Shown: positions 8,694 to 17,502, numbered from the stretch's first letter. The stretch is 64,000 nucleotides of DNA from Amycolatopsis dendrobii (GCF_014145675.1 NZ_JACGZW010000017.1:62001-126000); one strand, 5' to 3'. Notes: a model not told the origin generated them from the letters alone. Numbers and translations: made by a program.

Positions 8694-9295
8694 CGGTTCT
8701 GCTGACGGGGTTCGCGCCCTTCGCCGGAGCGGCGACGAACCCCTCTTGGCAGGCAGCTTCGCTGGCAGCGGTGCGGCGGACGGACACGGTGGCGGTAGAG
8801 CTGCCGTGCGAGTTCGACGCGTCGCTGCCGGCGCTGCGGGCCGCGATTCTCGCGCACCGGCCGGAGCTGGTCGTCTGCGCCGGGCTGGCCGGCGGACGCG
8901 AGCACGTCACGCCGGAGCGAGTGGCGATCAACCTGATCGACGCCCGGATCCCGGACAACGCCGGTGCGCAGCCGGTCGACGTGCCAGTGGTCGGGGGCGG
9001 GCCGTCCGCATACTTCACCACGCTGCCGGTGAAAGCGGCGGTCGCGGCGATCGAGTCGGCGGGGCTGCCCGCGGCCGTGTCGTACACCGCCGGGACGTAC
9101 GTGTGCAATCAAGTCTTCTACGGCTTGATGCATCTGATCGCGACGGAGTTTCCCGGACTGCGCGGCGGTTTCGTGCACGTGCCGGAGGAAGCGCGGATGC
9201 CACTGGACTCGATCGCGCGAGCGCTCGAGATCGTGGCGGACACCGCTTTGACCGTGCACGAGGACGTGACCACGTCGGCAGGCACCCTGCACTGA
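8690..9295 (+). CDS. pcp: Pyroglutamyl-peptidase I (peptidase C15)
   Basis: This 201-residue cytoplasmic cysteine peptidase removes N-terminal pyroglutamate from peptides. Family motifs visible are TGFAPFAGAATNPS at the N-terminus, LAGGREHVTPERVAIN with the catalytic Glu, YTAGTYVCNQVFY with the nucleophile Cys (about 141), and GFVHVPEEA with the catalytic His (about 162). Length is normal for the family (about 210). The start overlaps the stop of the M1 peptidase gene, so the pair is an operon for peptide N-terminal turnover. Confidence 0.93.
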   Translation: MTVLLTGFAPFAGAATNPSWQAASLAAVRRTDTVAVELPCEFDASLPALRAAILAHRPELVVCAGLAGGREHVTPERVAINLIDARIPDNAGAQPVDVPVVGGGPSAYFTTLPVKAAVAAIESAGLPAAVSYTAGTYVCNQVFYGLMHLIATEFPGLRGGFVHVPEEARMPLDSIARALEIVADTALTVHEDVTTSAGTLH

Positions 9296-9298
9296 GCT

Positions 9299-11059
9299 CT
9301 ATTCGCCAGGCTGGACGGTCTGCTCGAAGAACTGCACCAGGTCCCGCGGCCGTCGGCTGGTGTGCGACGGGCTGGTGTCCATCACCGTGCCGACCACCGG
9401 GATGCCGTCGGCCTGGTAGATCAGCAGCCCGAGCTTCGGCCCGACCCCGGCGACATAGCGGCCGCTCAGCCCGGTGCGCGTGCGCCAGGTGTCGGTCTCG
9501 ACGCGGCCTGTCATGTCCTTGCGCGCACCGGGCTCGACCTGGGCGAGAGTGAGTCCTTCGTGGAACGCGACGGTGGTCTTGTCCGGGAAGCGGCACAACG
9601 CGCTGCGTACCGCGCCCAAGGCTTTCGCCAGTTCCGGGTCGTCGGAGCAGGTGGCGCGGGTTTGAATGGTCGGACCGGCCAGGCGGCGGATGCACTTCGT
9701 GAGCCCGTTTTCGCCGGGGAGCGCTGGTTGCGAACCCGCGCAAGTGATCGGCGGGGCGACTGGTTGATTCGCCGCCGGTTTGTCGTCGCCGCGGGTGACG
9801 AGAACGGCGGTCACGATTCCGGCGACGACCAGCACGGTCAGCGCGATCGCGCCGATGATCAGCGGTTTGCGGGATTTCTTCTTTTGTGGCTGCCATCCAG
9901 GCGGCGGTGGCATGGGTGCTGAGGGCCGCTGGACCGGGCCGGGCTGGTACTGGACGGGCGGCCAGGATGCCGGTGCCTGCGGTGCCGGCATCGGCGTTGC
10001 CGCTGCCGGACGCTCGTCCACGTGATGCAACCCGAACGCGACCGCCGTCTCCGGCTGGTCCTCGGTCGTCGGGACCACGCCGAGCGTCGACCCGACCAGC
10101 GAGGCCAGCAACGGCATCCGGCTGGGCCCGCCGACCAGATACACGCCACCGAGCCGATCCGGCGTGAGCCCGGCCCGCGCGATCGTCGCCGCGAGCATTT
10201 CCGCACTGCGCAGCAGGTTCGGCCGAACCAACGCTTCCAACTCGGCACGGGTGACGAGAACATCGCCGAACGGATCCGGCATCGGCACCTCAGTGTGCGC
10301 GTGCCGGGAAAGACTTTCCTTGGCATCACGGACGTCTTGGAGCAGCACCCGCTGCAGCCGCCGGTCACTGGTCGTCTGCGGACGGAGAAGCCGTTGCCAC
10401 TGCGCCGGATCCGCGTGCGACACCGATCGTCCGATATGGACCAGCAGGGCTTGGTCGATGTCCAGGCTGCCGAGATCCGGCAACCCGTCCTCCGCCAGCA
10501 CCGCGGTCCCCGCGCCGACAACCGCACAGTCGAACGTGCCCGCGCCGAGGTCGTACACCGCGATCGGCCCGCTGGGCGCGCCCGTTTCGCGCAGAGTCGC
10601 GTAATGCGCCGCCGCCGCGACCGGCTCCGGCACCAACCGCGCCTGAACGAACCCGGCCTTGCCCGCCGCCGCCCGAAGCGTCTGCTGCCGCTGCGCACCC
10701 CAACCGGCCGGATGCGACAACCGCACCTCGTCCGGAACCCCGGAAAGCTGCCGTTCGGCCTCCTCGCCCATCCGCCGCAACACCGCGGCGAACGCGTCGA
10801 CCACTGGCACCGCCCTGTCGCCAAGCAGCAGCTCACCGTCGTCGATCCGCCGTTTGGGATGAGGCTCGAACCGGCTGGGATCCAGCCGAGCCCGCCGCTC
10901 CGCGTCCTGCCCGACGACGAGCCGTCCGTCCTCCTCCGCGTACACCGCGGAAGACATGGTGACCGACCCGTCGACCTCAATAGCCCGCGGCCCGCGCCCG
11001 AAGGCCGCCAAGACGCCGACCGTGCTGGAAGTACCGAAGTCGATCGACAGGACGTCCAC
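9299..11059 (-). CDS. Membrane-anchored Hsp70-family protein
   Basis: The 586-residue protein starts at GTG after a GGGGAGGGGAA ribosome site, giving VDVLSIDFGTSSTVG, the phosphate-1 loop of actin/Hsp70 ATPases. IAVYDLGAGTFDCAV (phosphate 2) and VYLVGGPSRMPLL (adenosine loop) follow within the first 340 residues. There is no substrate-binding domain. Instead a Pro/Gln-rich linker leads to one transmembrane helix (about 398-420, LIIGAIALTVLVVAGIVTAV) and an extracytoplasmic domain of about 165 residues. This architecture resembles Hsp70-like proteins of actinobacteria that act as membrane-linked sensors rather than folding chaperones; function here is unknown. It converges with pcp, separated by 3 bp. 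Confidence 0.87.
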   Translation of the reverse strand: MDVLSIDFGTSSTVGVLAAFGRGPRAIEVDGSVTMSSAVYAEEDGRLVVGQDAERRARLDPSRFEPHPKRRIDDGELLLGDRAVPVVDAFAAVLRRMGEEAERQLSGVPDEVRLSHPAGWGAQRQQTLRAAAGKAGFVQARLVPEPVAAAAHYATLRETGAPSGPIAVYDLGAGTFDCAVVGAGTAVLAEDGLPDLGSLDIDQALLVHIGRSVSHADPAQWQRLLRPQTTSDRRLQRVLLQDVRDAKESLSRHAHTEVPMPDPFGDVLVTRAELEALVRPNLLRSAEMLAATIARAGLTPDRLGGVYLVGGPSRMPLLASLVGSTLGVVPTTEDQPETAVAFGLHHVDERPAAATPMPAPQAPASWPPVQYQPGPVQRPSAPMPPPPGWQPQKKKSRKPLIIGAIALTVLVVAGIVTAVLVTRGDDKPAANQPVAPPITCAGSQPALPGENGLTKCIRRLAGPTIQTRATCSDDPELAKALGAVRSALCRFPDKTTVAFHEGLTLAQVEPGARKDMTGRVETDTWRTRTGLSGRYVAGVGPKLGLLIYQADGIPVVGTVMDTSPSHTSRRPRDLVQFFEQTVQPGE

Positions 11060-11171
11060 GCAGTTCCCCTCCCCAAATCCCCACCGCAATCGTCTCACGA
11101 GCGCGAGTGCGAGCTACCGCCGAAACACGGTTGCCAAGCTAAGTGACCATGACGCCGACCAGCCGCGACCT

Positions 11172-11213
11172 CGTGAGTGGCAATCCCGGTTAGAACCGCG
11201 ATTGCCACTCACG
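11172..11213. repeat. Dispersed palindrome family 1, copy 1
   Basis: A 20-bp arm starting CGTGAGTGGCAATC is separated by 2 bp from its inverted copy, with one mismatch. Similar elements occur at 49589-49630 and 60205-60246. This copy lies just past the 3' end of the kinase-like gene (minus strand) and may act as its terminator, although no T-run follows. Confidence 0.8.
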
Positions 11214-11222
11214 ACCGGCGCG

Positions 11223-12212
11223 CTACCCAGCGAAAAGCGTCGCCGGAAAAGGCGTCTCCCGGTCCTCCAGCAGCCGCCCGTAAAAGTCGTTCATCGCCAC
11301 CGCCACCGCAGCATGGCGAGCCACCACCTCGGCGACCGGCGACGGCAACGCAAGCTCCCCGGCAGCCGCCTGACGGACCGCGGCCAAGCGGCTCTCTCGG
11401 TCCCAGGTTCCGCACACCTCGGTCACCAGCCAGTTCACCAAATACATCGACCCATAAGCCCGGTCATGCCCCGCATTCAGCTCCGCGAACGCCACCTCCT
11501 GCGCAGTCAGATCGAACCGGCGCGCGAACGACAGGCCGAAATCGGTCAGGACGAACCGATCGCCGTCGGTCAGGAAGTTTTCGAAGTGGTTGTCGAAGTG
11601 CAGGACTCCCTGCGCGCGAAGGAACGAGAGCGTATCGGCGATCTGCGACGCAAGGCGCTCAACCTGATCCAGACGGCCAGGCAGCCACCGATGCACATTG
11701 GCCGGAAAATACTCGCAGAACAAAACCACGCTCGACGACGCGTCCCGCAATTCCGTGAGCCGCCTGCGGACCGCATCAGAACCGCCCCAGTACTCGACGT
11801 CTTCCTCCAGCGGGCGATCTGGCACCCGTCCCGAAGGAACCGGCAGGATCCGCCAATGGTGCAGTAAAGGGAAGTTCTCGCACTGACCACTCAGGACCCA
11901 GCCGTTAGCCATGACGTGCAGCGCCAGCTCCCGCCAAGCCGATCCCTCCGGCGAGCCGAGGCCGTAATGGCAAAAGGCAGGCAAGCCATACAGATTGGCC
12001 GTGGAATGCGGATGCCGCCGCTCCAGCGCGGTAAGCGGCACCCGCTTCGCGAAGACCGGGACCCCGTCGACATCCAGCCGGGCACCGGTGCCGCCGATAC
12101 CCTCGGACACCACGTCAGCGGATTCCAGCCGCTCGGCGAGCTGACGGTCGCTCAGCAGCGAAAGCGCGGTGCTCGCCGTGGCGTGGCGCGAGATTCTCGA
12201 AGAAGACCCCAT
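11223..12212 (-). CDS. Protein-kinase-like phosphotransferase of unknown target
   Basis: This 329-residue protein carries kinase-fold hallmarks: GIGGTGARLDV (glycine loop), VPVFAKRV with the ATP-binding Lys, HFDNHFEN (about 205-212), which fits HxDxxxxN of the catalytic loop exactly, and LTDFGLSFA with the DFG Asp (about 225). The surrounding sequence (LYGLPAFCHYGLGSPEGSAW, VLFCEYFPANVHRWL) does not look like standard Ser/Thr kinases or aminoglycoside phosphotransferases I can name. The active-site residues are intact, so it is probably a working kinase with an unknown substrate. I chose Met at 12212, which lies beyond the clpC terminator hairpin. Confidence 0.7.
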   Translation of the reverse strand: MGSSSRISRHATASTALSLLSDRQLAERLESADVVSEGIGGTGARLDVDGVPVFAKRVPLTALERRHPHSTANLYGLPAFCHYGLGSPEGSAWRELALHVMANGWVLSGQCENFPLLHHWRILPVPSGRVPDRPLEEDVEYWGGSDAVRRRLTELRDASSSVVLFCEYFPANVHRWLPGRLDQVERLASQIADTLSFLRAQGVLHFDNHFENFLTDGDRFVLTDFGLSFARRFDLTAQEVAFAELNAGHDRAYGSMYLVNWLVTEVCGTWDRESRLAAVRQAAAGELALPSPVAEVVARHAAVAVAMNDFYGRLLEDRETPFPATLFAG

Positions 12213-12227
12213 CACCCGACAATAGAG

Positions 12228-12264
12228 AAAAGGGCGGCTCCCCAACCTGGGAGCCGCCCTTTTT
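12228..12264 (-). terminator. Rho-independent terminator after clpC
   Basis: Arms AAAAGGGCGGCTCCC and GGGAGCCGCCCTTTT form a 15-bp GC-rich stem just past the clpC stop. Read on the minus strand the stem is followed by TTTTCTCTATT. Confidence 0.88.
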
Positions 12265-12275
12265 CTTTACTTAGC

Positions 12276-14825
12276 TCACTCGTTCTCGGACTCGCCGTTC
12301 TCGGCGGCTCCGATGCTCACCGGCGGAGCGTCGGGAACCGAAGACGGACGCTTCTCCCCGCGGAAGGTGAAGTGCGCCTCGTCGTCGCGGTCCTCGGTGT
12401 TGCCGCTCCAGCCTTCGACGTCGACCACGATGATCTGACCCGGCTCGACCTCGCCGAACAGGATCTTCTCCGACAGCTGGTCCTCGATCTCGCGCTGGAT
12501 CGTGCGACGCAGCGGCCGGGCGCCGAGCACCGGGTCGAAGCCGCGCTTGGCCAGCAGCGCCTTCGCCTTCTCGGTGAGCTCGATCTCCATGTCCTTGGCC
12601 TTGAGCTGCGTCTCGACCCGGCCGATCATCAGGTCCACCATCTGGATGATCTGTTCCTGGTTGAGCTGGTGGAAGACGATGATGTCGTCGATCCGGTTCA
12701 GGAACTCCGGGCGGAAATGCTTCTTCATTTCCTCGTTGACCTTCTGCTTCATCTTCTCGTAGCGGTTCGTCGAATCCGCTCCGGAGGAGAAGCCGAGGCT
12801 CACGGACTTCGAGATGTCCGAGGTGCCCAGGTTCGAGGTGAAGATCAGCACGGTGTTCTTGAAGTCGACCGTCCGGCCCTGGCCGTCGGTGAGCCGACCG
12901 TCTTCGAGCACCTGCAGCAGGGTGTTGTAGATCTCCTGGTGCGCCTTTTCGATCTCGTCGAAAAGCACCACCGAGAACGGCTTGCGCCGCACCTTCTCGG
13001 TCAGCTGCCCGCCCTCTTCGTAGCCGACGTAGCCCGGAGGGGCGCCGAAGAGCCGCGAAGCGGTGTAGCGGTCGTGGAACTCGCCCATGTCGATCTGGAT
13101 GAGCGCGTCGTCCTCGCCGAACAGGAAGGACGCCAGCGCCTTCGACAGCTCGGTCTTACCGACACCGGACGGACCGGCGAAGATGAACGAACCGGACGGG
13201 CGCTTCGGGTCCTTCAGACCCGCACGGGTACGGCGGATCGCCTGAGAGACGGCCTTGACCGCGTCCTCCTGGCCGATGATGCGCTTGTGGAGCTCGTCCT
13301 CCATGCGCAGCAGCCGGGTGGTCTCCTCCTCGGTGAGCTTGAACACCGGGATGCCGGTCCAGTTGGCCAGCACCTCCGCGATCTGCTCGTCGTCCACCTC
13401 GGCGACGACGTCGAGGTCGCCGTCCTTCCACTGCTTCTCGCGCTCGCCCTTCTGGCCGAGGAGCTGCTTCTCCTCGTCGCGAAGGCGCGCGGCCCGCTCG
13501 AAGTCCTGCGCGTCGATCGCGGACTCCTTGTCCCGGCGCACGTCGGCGATCTTCTCGTCGAACTCGCGCAGGTCCGGCGGCGCGGTCATCCGGCGGATGC
13601 GCATCCGGGCGCCGGCCTCGTCGATCAGGTCGATCGCCTTGTCCGGAAGGAACCGGTCGTTGATGTAGCGGTCGGCCAGCGTGGCGGCCGCGACCAGCGC
13701 CGAGTCGGTGATCGAGACGCGGTGGTGCGCCTCGTACCGGTCGCGCAGGCCCTTCAGGATCTCGATCGTGTGCTCGAGCGACGGCTCGCCCACCTGGATC
13801 GGCTGGAAGCGGCGTTCCAGCGCGGCGTCCTTCTCGATGTACTTGCGGTACTCCTCGAGCGTGGTCGCGCCGATCGTCTGCAGCTCGCCGCGGGCGAGCA
13901 TCGGCTTCAGGATCGAGGCCGCGTCGATCGCGCCCTCGGCGGCGCCCGCGCCGACGAGCGTGTGCAGCTCGTCGATGAACAGGATGATGTCGCCGCGGGT
14001 CTTGATCTCCTTGAGCACCTTCTTCAGGCGCTCTTCGAAGTCGCCGCGGTACCGCGAACCGGCGACCAGCGAGCCGAGGTCGAGGGTGTAGAGCTGCTTG
14101 TCCTTGAGCGTCTCGGGCACCTCGCCCTTGACGATGCTCTGGGCAAGGCCTTCAACGACGGCGGTCTTGCCGACGCCCGGCTCGCCGATGAGCACCGGGT
14201 TGTTCTTGGTCCGGCGGGACAGCACCTGCATGACCCGCTCGATCTCCTTGCCGCGCCCGATGACCGGGTCGAGCTTGCCCTCGCGGGCGAGCACGGTCAT
14301 GTTGCGGCCGAACTGGTCGAGCACCAGCGAGGAGGACGGCGTGCCCTCGCCGCGGCCGGAGCCGCTCTCGGCGGACTTCTCGCCGGTCTGGTAGCCCGAC
14401 AGGAGCTGCAGCACCTGCTGGCGGACCCGGTTGAGGTCCGCGCCCAGCTTCACGAGCACCTGGGCGGCGACGCCCTCGCCCTCGCGGATCAGGCCGAGCA
14501 GGATGTGCTCCGTGCCGATGTAGTTGTGGCCGAGCTGCAGCGCCTCGCGCAGCGACAGCTCCAGCACCTTCTTCGCCCGCGGCGTGAACGGGATGTGCCC
14601 GCTCGGCGCCTGCTGGCCCTGGCCGATGATCTCCTCGACCTGCTGGCGCACGCCCTCGAGGGCGATGCCCAGCGACTCCAGCGCCTTGGCGGCGACACCC
14701 TCACCCTCGTGGATCAGACCCAGGAGGATGTGCTCGGTGCCGATGTAGTTGTGGTTGAGCATCCGGGCCTCTTCTTGGGCCAGGACGACCACCCGCCTCG
14801 CGCGGTCGGTGAACCTCTCAAACAT
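12276..14825 (-). CDS. clpC: ATP-dependent Clp protease ATP-binding subunit ClpC (ClpC1)
   Basis: This 849-residue Hsp100 unfoldase feeds proteins to ClpP1P2 and is essential in mycobacteria. The sequence shows the double Clp-N domain (MFERFTDRARRV; repeated NYIGTEHILLGLI), AAA-1 with GEPGVGKT, a UVR motif in the middle coiled coil (about 430-465), AAA-2 with GPSGVGKTE, and the IGF-like ClpP-docking loop region. It is nearly collinear with M. tuberculosis ClpC1. I chose the start at MFERF, the mycobacterial start, although two codons upstream there is another ATG. The operon is monocistronic with its own terminator. Confidence 0.98.
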   Translation of the reverse strand: MFERFTDRARRVVVLAQEEARMLNHNYIGTEHILLGLIHEGEGVAAKALESLGIALEGVRQQVEEIIGQGQQAPSGHIPFTPRAKKVLELSLREALQLGHNYIGTEHILLGLIREGEGVAAQVLVKLGADLNRVRQQVLQLLSGYQTGEKSAESGSGRGEGTPSSSLVLDQFGRNMTVLAREGKLDPVIGRGKEIERVMQVLSRRTKNNPVLIGEPGVGKTAVVEGLAQSIVKGEVPETLKDKQLYTLDLGSLVAGSRYRGDFEERLKKVLKEIKTRGDIILFIDELHTLVGAGAAEGAIDAASILKPMLARGELQTIGATTLEEYRKYIEKDAALERRFQPIQVGEPSLEHTIEILKGLRDRYEAHHRVSITDSALVAAATLADRYINDRFLPDKAIDLIDEAGARMRIRRMTAPPDLREFDEKIADVRRDKESAIDAQDFERAARLRDEEKQLLGQKGEREKQWKDGDLDVVAEVDDEQIAEVLANWTGIPVFKLTEEETTRLLRMEDELHKRIIGQEDAVKAVSQAIRRTRAGLKDPKRPSGSFIFAGPSGVGKTELSKALASFLFGEDDALIQIDMGEFHDRYTASRLFGAPPGYVGYEEGGQLTEKVRRKPFSVVLFDEIEKAHQEIYNTLLQVLEDGRLTDGQGRTVDFKNTVLIFTSNLGTSDISKSVSLGFSSGADSTNRYEKMKQKVNEEMKKHFRPEFLNRIDDIIVFHQLNQEQIIQMVDLMIGRVETQLKAKDMEIELTEKAKALLAKRGFDPVLGARPLRRTIQREIEDQLSEKILFGEVEPGQIIVVDVEGWSGNTEDRDDEAHFTFRGEKRPSSVPDAPPVSIGAAENGESENE

Positions 14826-15148
14826 GCGCACTCCCTCGACTGCTGCGTCGGCGGCCCGTATCCTCCGCGGATCGCGTCCACGGCGGACAGCACCGTGAGA
14901 CCACTCTAGTAGCCAAGCGGTCGCGCTTGCGTACCACTAGGGCTTCTGGCGGCCCGTTCGCACCCGGACGGCGACCCGGTCGGTCACCGCTGTTCATCCG
15001 GTTGCGCTGCACCTTTACTCCCTCTCGAACGTACGGGACCGGATCAGGATTCCGCCCCGGCACCCCTGTCCGCTCAGCGCGAACACCCCCGCGCGTCCGG
15101 GTGGTCTCACTCCTTGGCCACCCGATTGGCGCAATCTTGAGCCGTATG
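14826..15148. other. Intergenic region upstream of clpC and the FhuF-like gene
   Basis: This stretch of about 320 bp contains no convincing gene. It must hold the clpC promoter(s) on the minus strand; TACTAGAGT near 14907-14915 is a possible -10 region. I looked for a ClgR box and did not find one with the expected 5-bp spacing. On the plus side the region ends in the iron box. Confidence 0.5.
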
Positions 15149-15167
15149 TAAGGTTAGGCACACCTAA
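15149..15167 (+). promoter_or_regulatory. IdeR/DmdR iron box upstream of the FhuF-like gene
   Basis: TAAGGTTAGGCACACCTAA agrees with the 19-bp IdeR/DmdR consensus (TTAGGTTAGGCTAACCTAA) at 16 of 19 positions, including both half sites. It lies about 30 bp before the chosen GTG start and overlaps an upstream ATG. Under iron excess the Fe2+-loaded repressor would block transcription. Confidence 0.85.
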
Positions 15168-15196
15168 TGCATACGGCCAGAACGGGAGGTGGCCCG

Positions 15197-16012
15197 GTGA
15201 ACCCGCAGCGCTCGCGCGACGACACCTGCGAGATCGGCGACGGTCTCGAGTCCTCCCTGCTGCGCACCAGCGCCCGGTACGAACTGCGCCGCGACGTCCC
15301 CGAGGGCTGGTTCCGCTGCGCTGACCTCCTGGAACAGCCCGAGCTGTTCGTCGAATGGCGGTCCCGGCTGACCGACTGGCTCCTTGACCAGCACGGCGCG
15401 GCACCCGCGCGCACGGCGGCCAGCTACGTGATGTCGTGGTACCTGTACGTCCCCGCGTACGTGGGCGCGTTGCTGCTGCACCACGAGCGCCGGGTGCCGT
15501 CGCTCAAGCCGGAGCAGCTCGCGTTTGGTCTCGGCCCCGACCGGCCGCATCCCGAGGGCATGGCCGTGCTCGGCGACGCCTTCTACTGCCTGCCCACCGA
15601 CCCGGGCGGCGTCCGCCCGGAGGCCACCGTCGTACGCGACGAGCGCGCGCTTGCCGCGGTGCTGCGCGCGCAGTTCGTCGGTCACGCTGCCCGCTTCGTC
15701 CGCGCCTACGCGCCTGGCACCCGGCTCGGCCGCCGCATGCTCTGGGCGGCCGCCACAGACGCGTTGGACGGCGCGCTGTGGCGGGTTGGCCGGCAAGGCG
15801 GGACAGCCGAGGCCGAAGGCGCTGGCGTCGCGGATGCCGCGCTGGTGCTCGACGCGCAGTATCGCCCGCTGACCTCGGCGTCCACCTTGCGGATGGCGGT
15901 CAACGACGACGGACACCGGGTTTGGGAACGGCGGCGGGAGAGCTGTTGCTTCTCCTACCTCCTACCCGGCGAAGCGGAATGCGAAAGCTGTCCGCGCATC
16001 TGCCCCCGATGA
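15197..16012 (+). CDS. FhuF-like (2Fe-2S) ferric-siderophore reductase
   Basis: The 271-residue protein ends in SCCFSYLLPGEAECESCPRIC, the Cys-Cys-x10-Cys-x2-Cys iron-sulfur motif that defines the FhuF family, which reduces ferric siderophores in the cytoplasm to release iron. The N-terminal and middle parts are helical with no clear catalytic motif, as usual. I chose GTG at 15197 with GGGAGGTGG upstream, because the in-frame ATG at 15167 lies inside the iron box. Expression should be induced by iron starvation. No siderophore genes or transporter lie nearby. Confidence 0.88.
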   Translation: MNPQRSRDDTCEIGDGLESSLLRTSARYELRRDVPEGWFRCADLLEQPELFVEWRSRLTDWLLDQHGAAPARTAASYVMSWYLYVPAYVGALLLHHERRVPSLKPEQLAFGLGPDRPHPEGMAVLGDAFYCLPTDPGGVRPEATVVRDERALAAVLRAQFVGHAARFVRAYAPGTRLGRRMLWAAATDALDGALWRVGRQGGTAEAEGAGVADAALVLDAQYRPLTSASTLRMAVNDDGHRVWERRRESCCFSYLLPGEAECESCPRICPR

Positions 16013-16030
16013 TCTCCATCGAGTGGAATT

Positions 16031-16600
16031 TCAGGCGTATGGGTCCCGGCCCGTCGCGCCCAGCGCCCGATGCAGCACCGGTGCGGTTTCCGGCACCGCG
16101 ACTTCCGGACCGAAAACACCGCCCTTGCGGGCCTCTTCGCCCATCCCCGCCGCGAACGCGAGGACGACTTCGGCGGTTTCGTCCGGACAGTTCAGCTCCG
16201 TGCCGCTCGCCCGCGTGAGGTCCCAGGCGTGCACGACCAGTTCACCGAGCACCATGTCCCCGACGACCGCGGCGGGCAGCTCGGAGCCGCCGAAGGTGAT
16301 GGTGCCGGTCCACGCTTCCGGCGGAGCGAGCGCGGCGAGCACGTCGTCGGTCATCGCTTCCAATGCCTTCGGCCAGTCGTCCCCGACGAGGGACGCCTCG
16401 GCCTCGCTCGGCGCGGGCGGTTCGTAGGGCTCGTGCCGGATCGCGGCGGCGAGCCACGGACCCCAGTAAAGAAGGTGATTGAGCAGGCCGCGAACGTCGT
16501 ACTCGGCGCATGCGGTGGGCGCGGTCAGCGACGGGGCGGCCGCCGCGACGCGCCGCAGTTCGGCGGCGGCGGGGGCGAGCAGTCCGGAGTGATTCGACAT
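16031..16600 (-). CDS. TIGR03086/MDMPI-type (DinB-like) metal-binding protein
   Basis: This 189-residue protein has the four-helix mycothiol-dependent maleylpyruvate isomerase N-terminal fold. Evidence is LLNHLLYWGPWLAAA, with a His that would bind metal, the ALAPPEAWTGTITFGGSELPA hairpin region and VLGELVVHAWDLTRASG, with the conserved HxWDLxxA motif. Homologues in actinobacteria are thought to be mycothiol-dependent enzymes or detoxification proteins; the substrate is unknown. It converges with the FhuF-like gene and is divergent from the AraC regulator. Confidence 0.8.
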   Translation of the reverse strand: MSNHSGLLAPAAAELRRVAAAAPSLTAPTACAEYDVRGLLNHLLYWGPWLAAAIRHEPYEPPAPSEAEASLVGDDWPKALEAMTDDVLAALAPPEAWTGTITFGGSELPAAVVGDMVLGELVVHAWDLTRASGTELNCPDETAEVVLAFAAGMGEEARKGGVFGPEVAVPETAPVLHRALGATGRDPYA

Positions 16601-16667
16601 GCACCCAAGCCAACCACGCAGCACGGCGGCCGTCTTGAAATTACGCGACGCTCTACTGTTTTCAGCC

Positions 16668-17495
16668 ATGCGGCGGATCCCGAGCGGCATCCTCAACGAG
16701 CGGACGGCTCGCACCAAGTTCACGCTGACCCGGCATCCGCCCGCCCCGGAACTGCGCGATTTCGTGGAACACCACTGGATCCTGCGCTGGGACCTGACCG
16801 AACCCCACGACCAGCACGTGCTGCCCAATCTGTCGGTGCACGTGACGTTCTTCCCCGGCGCGTGCGGGGTTTACGGTCCGGCGCACCAGCTTTTCACGCA
16901 CCGGCTGCACGGACGCGTGCACGGCATCGGGGCCAGGATCCGGCCCGGCTGCTTCCGCCCGTTCCTCGACGCCCCGGTGCGCACCCTCGCCGATCGCGCG
17001 GCGGACGTGGCCGAGGTCTTCGGGCCGGCCGCCGCGGCCGCGGAAGAATCCATCCGGAATGCGCGGACGGACGAGGAAATGATCACTGCAATCGACAACT
17101 TGCTGATCGCACGCCGCCGTCCCATTCCGCACGCGCCCCGGACGGCCGCGGAGGCAGTGGAAACAATCGCCGCGGATCCGGGGATCACCAGGGTCGCGGA
17201 ACTGGCGGCGGCACTCGGACTGTCGGTCCGGGCAGTGCAGCGGTTGTTCGCCGAGCACGTCGGAACAACGCCGAAGTGGGCGATCCGGATTTACCGCCTC
17301 AACGAAGCCGCGCGGTTGCTCGCCGCACCGATCCCGCCGGATTACGCAGATCTGGCGACTCGGCTGGGCTATAGCGACCAACCTCACTTCATCCGCGATT
17401 TCGCCGCAGTGACCGGAACCCCTCCCGCGGAGTACGCCCGTTCCGCTCGCCGGCTGATGTCGAGCACGCCGGACGGCGCAAAGCCGGGAAACTAA
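16668..17495 (+). CDS. AraC-family transcriptional regulator
   Basis: The 275-residue regulator has an N-terminal DUF6597-like sensor domain (RDFVEHHWILRWDL, then VLPNLSVHVTFFPG and GARIRPGCFRPFL) and a C-terminal double HTH (about residues 170-270). The first HTH is AALGLSVRAVQRLFAEHVG and the second is LATRLGYSDQPHFIRDFAAVTGTPPAEYAR, which contains the AraC signature. It is divergent from the MDMPI-type gene with a 67-bp gap, so that gene is a likely target. Confidence 0.9.
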   Translation: MRRIPSGILNERTARTKFTLTRHPPAPELRDFVEHHWILRWDLTEPHDQHVLPNLSVHVTFFPGACGVYGPAHQLFTHRLHGRVHGIGARIRPGCFRPFLDAPVRTLADRAADVAEVFGPAAAAAEESIRNARTDEEMITAIDNLLIARRRPIPHAPRTAAEAVETIAADPGITRVAELAAALGLSVRAVQRLFAEHVGTTPKWAIRIYRLNEAARLLAAPIPPDYADLATRLGYSDQPHFIRDFAAVTGTPPAEYARSARRLMSSTPDGAKPGN

Positions 17496-17502
17496 TGCGG
17501 AA

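Noticed and set aside
1254..12212. Secondary-metabolite gene cluster around the AfsR-type regulator and DrrAB exporter
   Set aside because: No polyketide synthase, peptide synthetase, terpene or tailoring set is present; neighbours are peptidases, chaperone-like and kinase-like genes.
11916..14909. 997-codon open frame antisense to clpC
   Set aside because: It is a shadow of the clpC coding region caused by high GC at third positions; composition is Arg/Leu/His/Asp-rich with no domain, while the opposite frame is a full ClpC.
14826..15000. ClgR operator upstream of clpC
   Set aside because: CGCAAGCGCG on the minus strand has a 4-bp spacing between CGC and GCG instead of the 5 bp of known ClgR boxes.
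15167..15196. ATG at 15167 as start of the FhuF-like gene
   Set aside because: It lies within the iron box and lacks a ribosome site; GTG at 15197 has GGGAGGTGG upstream.
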